Below, in pieces: positions 5,840 to 5,901 of a DNA stretch of 5,901 nt. How positions within the stretch are numbered: position 1 is the first letter of the stretch; the number at the start of each line of letters is the position of its first letter. Source of the DNA: Bacteroidales bacterium (lineage in GTDB: Bacteria; Bacteroidota; Bacteroidia; Bacteroidales; Muribaculaceae); contig SFGS01000104.1 of NCBI GenBank assembly GCA_004557565.1, positions 1 through 5,901 on the forward strand, given 5' to 3'. The translations under genes and the position numbers were made by a program. The notes below the pieces were generated by a model. That model saw only the letters and a program-made list of their open reading frames with translations. It did no database searches and was not told the origin of the DNA.

Positions 5840-5868
5840 GCATCGAGGCGAAGAAATCGCCCCGATGC
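5840..5868 (-). terminator. Strong hairpin upstream of the transposase promoter
   Basis: On the - strand the 12-bp stem is complete with a single G-U pair around a 5-base loop. On the + strand the same position would be an A-C mismatch, so the structure fits - strand RNA better. It lies between the right terminal repeat and the promoter. A weak T-rich stretch (ttgatttt) follows. It may end or weaken transcription entering the IS from outside. Confidence 0.45.
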
Positions 5869-5872
5869 CATA

Positions 5873-5901
5873 ATATTACGCCAATTTAAGGGATTTTATA
5901 G
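5873..5901. repeat. Right terminal inverted repeat of the IS
   Basis: Read inward, it begins ctataaaatccctt and, after five differing bases, continues ggcgtaatat, matching the left end at 24 of 29 positions. It ends exactly on the last base visible, so any further bases of the repeat or the target duplication are out of view. Confidence 0.88.

Larger units (their letters stand above)
4305..5901 (-). mobile_element. Insertion sequence, IS4 superfamily, IS1634-like
   Basis: A single-gene element of about 1597 bases, bounded by terminal inverted repeats that both start ctataaaatccctt when read inward. The length, the one long transposase gene and the IS4-type motifs fit the IS1634 family (the family assignment is by motif and size, not by search). 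The left boundary is clear at 4305. The right boundary is the last base of the window, so the flanking target duplication cannot be checked. The element sits downstream of the galactanase, and its transposase reads towards the operon. Confidence 0.9.

Noticed and set aside
1..5901. CRISPR arrays, tRNA or rRNA genes
   Set aside because: No regularly spaced direct repeats and no tRNA or rRNA sequence signatures were seen on either strand.

Overview
The window most resembles DNA from a Bacteroidota bacterium, probably a gut or rumen Bacteroidales of the Prevotella/Muribaculaceae kind (inference). The reasons are promoters of the TAnnTTTG type, start codons without a clear Shine-Dalgarno, secreted multidomain glycosidases ending in dockerin-like repeats, and an IS4-superfamily insertion sequence of the IS1634 sort.

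Layout. Positions 1-398 hold no convincing gene. They carry a possible short coding remnant, a LacI/CcpA-type palindrome (274-289) and a Bacteroidota -7 box (344-351) serving the operon that follows. Positions 399-3772 are a two-gene operon on the + strand: a secreted GH13 alpha-amylase (signal peptide, catalytic barrel, chitobiase-C-like domain, CBM26-like starch-binding domain, C-terminal dockerin), then a secreted GH53 endo-beta-1,4-galactanase with its dockerin at the N-terminus. Stop and start overlap in TAATG, so the two are probably translationally coupled. The two dockerin coding stretches are close copies and face each other across the gene junction.

Positions 3773-4304 are non-coding but crowded. 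They contain an intrinsic terminator, a REP/MITE-like double palindrome (3960-4052), a short terminator-like hairpin, and a 131-base element closed by a perfect 16-bp inverted repeat (4089-4219). The last of these folds on paper into a compact four-way junction and is followed by a T tract. It is the least explained object in the window.

Positions 4305-5901 are one complete insertion sequence of about 1.6 kb, with the transposase on the - strand and converging on the operon. Its 29-bp terminal inverted repeats match at 24 positions, and the right one ends on the last base of the window. The transposase has all DDE residues and the Y-(2)-R-(3)-E-(6)-K signature, but a one-base loss in a C run near the 3' end cuts off its last 31 or so residues. 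Restoring one base makes the frame run to a stop codon formed by the last three bases of the element. Upstream of the gene are a promoter, a palindrome overlapping that promoter, and a strong hairpin. These look like devices that protect an IS from transcription entering from outside, and the palindrome repeats a motif found inside both terminal repeats.

Biologically, the operon makes two exported enzymes for plant storage starch and pectic galactan, apparently sharing one dockerin-type attachment or calcium-binding module. No SusC/SusD, cohesin or regulator gene lies inside the window.
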